Positions 63,977-64,000 of a stretch of 64,000 nucleotides of DNA are shown here, in pieces. The notes beneath the pieces are model-generated. The model did no database searches, had not been told where the DNA came from, and saw only the letters and a list, made by a program, of their open reading frames with translations. Position 1 is the stretch's first letter; each line of letters opens with the position of its first letter. Source of the DNA: an uncultured Aquimarina sp. (lineage in GTDB: Bacteria; Bacteroidota; Bacteroidia; Flavobacteriales; Flavobacteriaceae); assembly GCA_947497175.1 (NCBI GenBank), contig CANMFM010000006.1, positions 310,001 to 374,000 on the forward strand. The letters run 5' to 3'. The position numbers and the translations under genes were made by a program.

Positions 63977-64000
63977 TTGGGATATTTTTGAAGTGAAAAT

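Overview
The window is a continuous, gene-dense piece of a chromosome from a marine member of the Bacteroidetes, most likely family Flavobacteriaceae and perhaps close to Aquimarina. The lineage is inferred from several features: low GC content; promoters carrying the Bacteroidetes -7 element TAnnTTTG without Shine-Dalgarno boxes; glutamine synthetase III; secreted enzymes with type IX secretion (T9SS) C-terminal signals of both type A and type B; an AIR synthase of about 390 residues; and Flavobacteria-like gene pairs (prolyl-tRNA synthetase beside a Trp/Gly/Asn-repeat lipoprotein, ValS beside DUF1573, FtsH beside a LUD protein and CdsA). I see no insertion sequence, prophage or CRISPR array. 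The genus cannot be proven from this sequence alone.

Layout. 1-4.4 kb: the end of a Ca2+/Na+ antiporter, then two divergent glutamine synthetases of different classes. 4.6-11.0 kb: a six-gene curli operon (curlin-repeat subunit, small curlin-like protein, CsgE, CsgF, CsgG, beta-propeller lipoprotein), with a strong hairpin after the first gene. 11.1-17.9 kb: housekeeping genes (purM, an MsrA variant, prfA, lgt, yidD, cysS, folE). 18.2-22.5 kb: a T9SS type B secreted protein, a FadL-like outer-membrane protein and a repeat lipoprotein. 22.6-24.7 kb: proS, two identical tRNA-Glu genes and rpsT. 24.8-29.1 kb: a glycosyltransferase, a zinc-ribbon-family protein that has lost its cysteines, a Nif3-like protein and LpxK. 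29.3-37.1 kb, mostly minus strand: lipA, GAPDH and a hybrid histidine kinase in a row; an ECF sigma factor; murB with an aminotransferase. 37.2-51.2 kb: an aspartyl protease with PDZ domain, DUF1573, valS, ACBP, the phospholipid genes psd and cdsA with a LUD protein, ftsH, rsfS, birA, pyrE, a Nudix hydrolase and an M14 peptidase lipoprotein. 51.4-56.2 kb: a SulP transporter followed by a tight cassette of an Lgt-like membrane protein, a tetraether-synthase-like radical SAM enzyme and a small membrane protein, facing an LCM-like methyltransferase. 56.4-64 kb: an accessory polysaccharide-related region with a large beta-helix/lectin protein, a GyrI-like protein, a GH18 chitinase with two CBM5/12 modules, a VOC protein and a possible carbohydrate-binding lipoprotein.

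The best candidate for an undescribed system is the cassette at 53.0-55.4 kb. A radical SAM protein with the cysteine layout of archaeal tetraether lipid synthase (Tes) is translationally coupled to an Lgt paralogue that lacks the conserved catalytic histidine and the RHPxQLYE signature. I infer a lipid- or lipoprotein-acyl-modifying pathway. Other notable points are the curli operon (a CsgE with an extra CsgC/CsgH-like N-terminal domain, a CsgG with a predicted C-terminal barrel, a long-period repeat with a His-Glu-Glu-Asp motif in the major curlin), three 8-bp words at exact 21-bp spacing upstream of the beta-helix protein, and several overlapping or palindrome-covered promoters.
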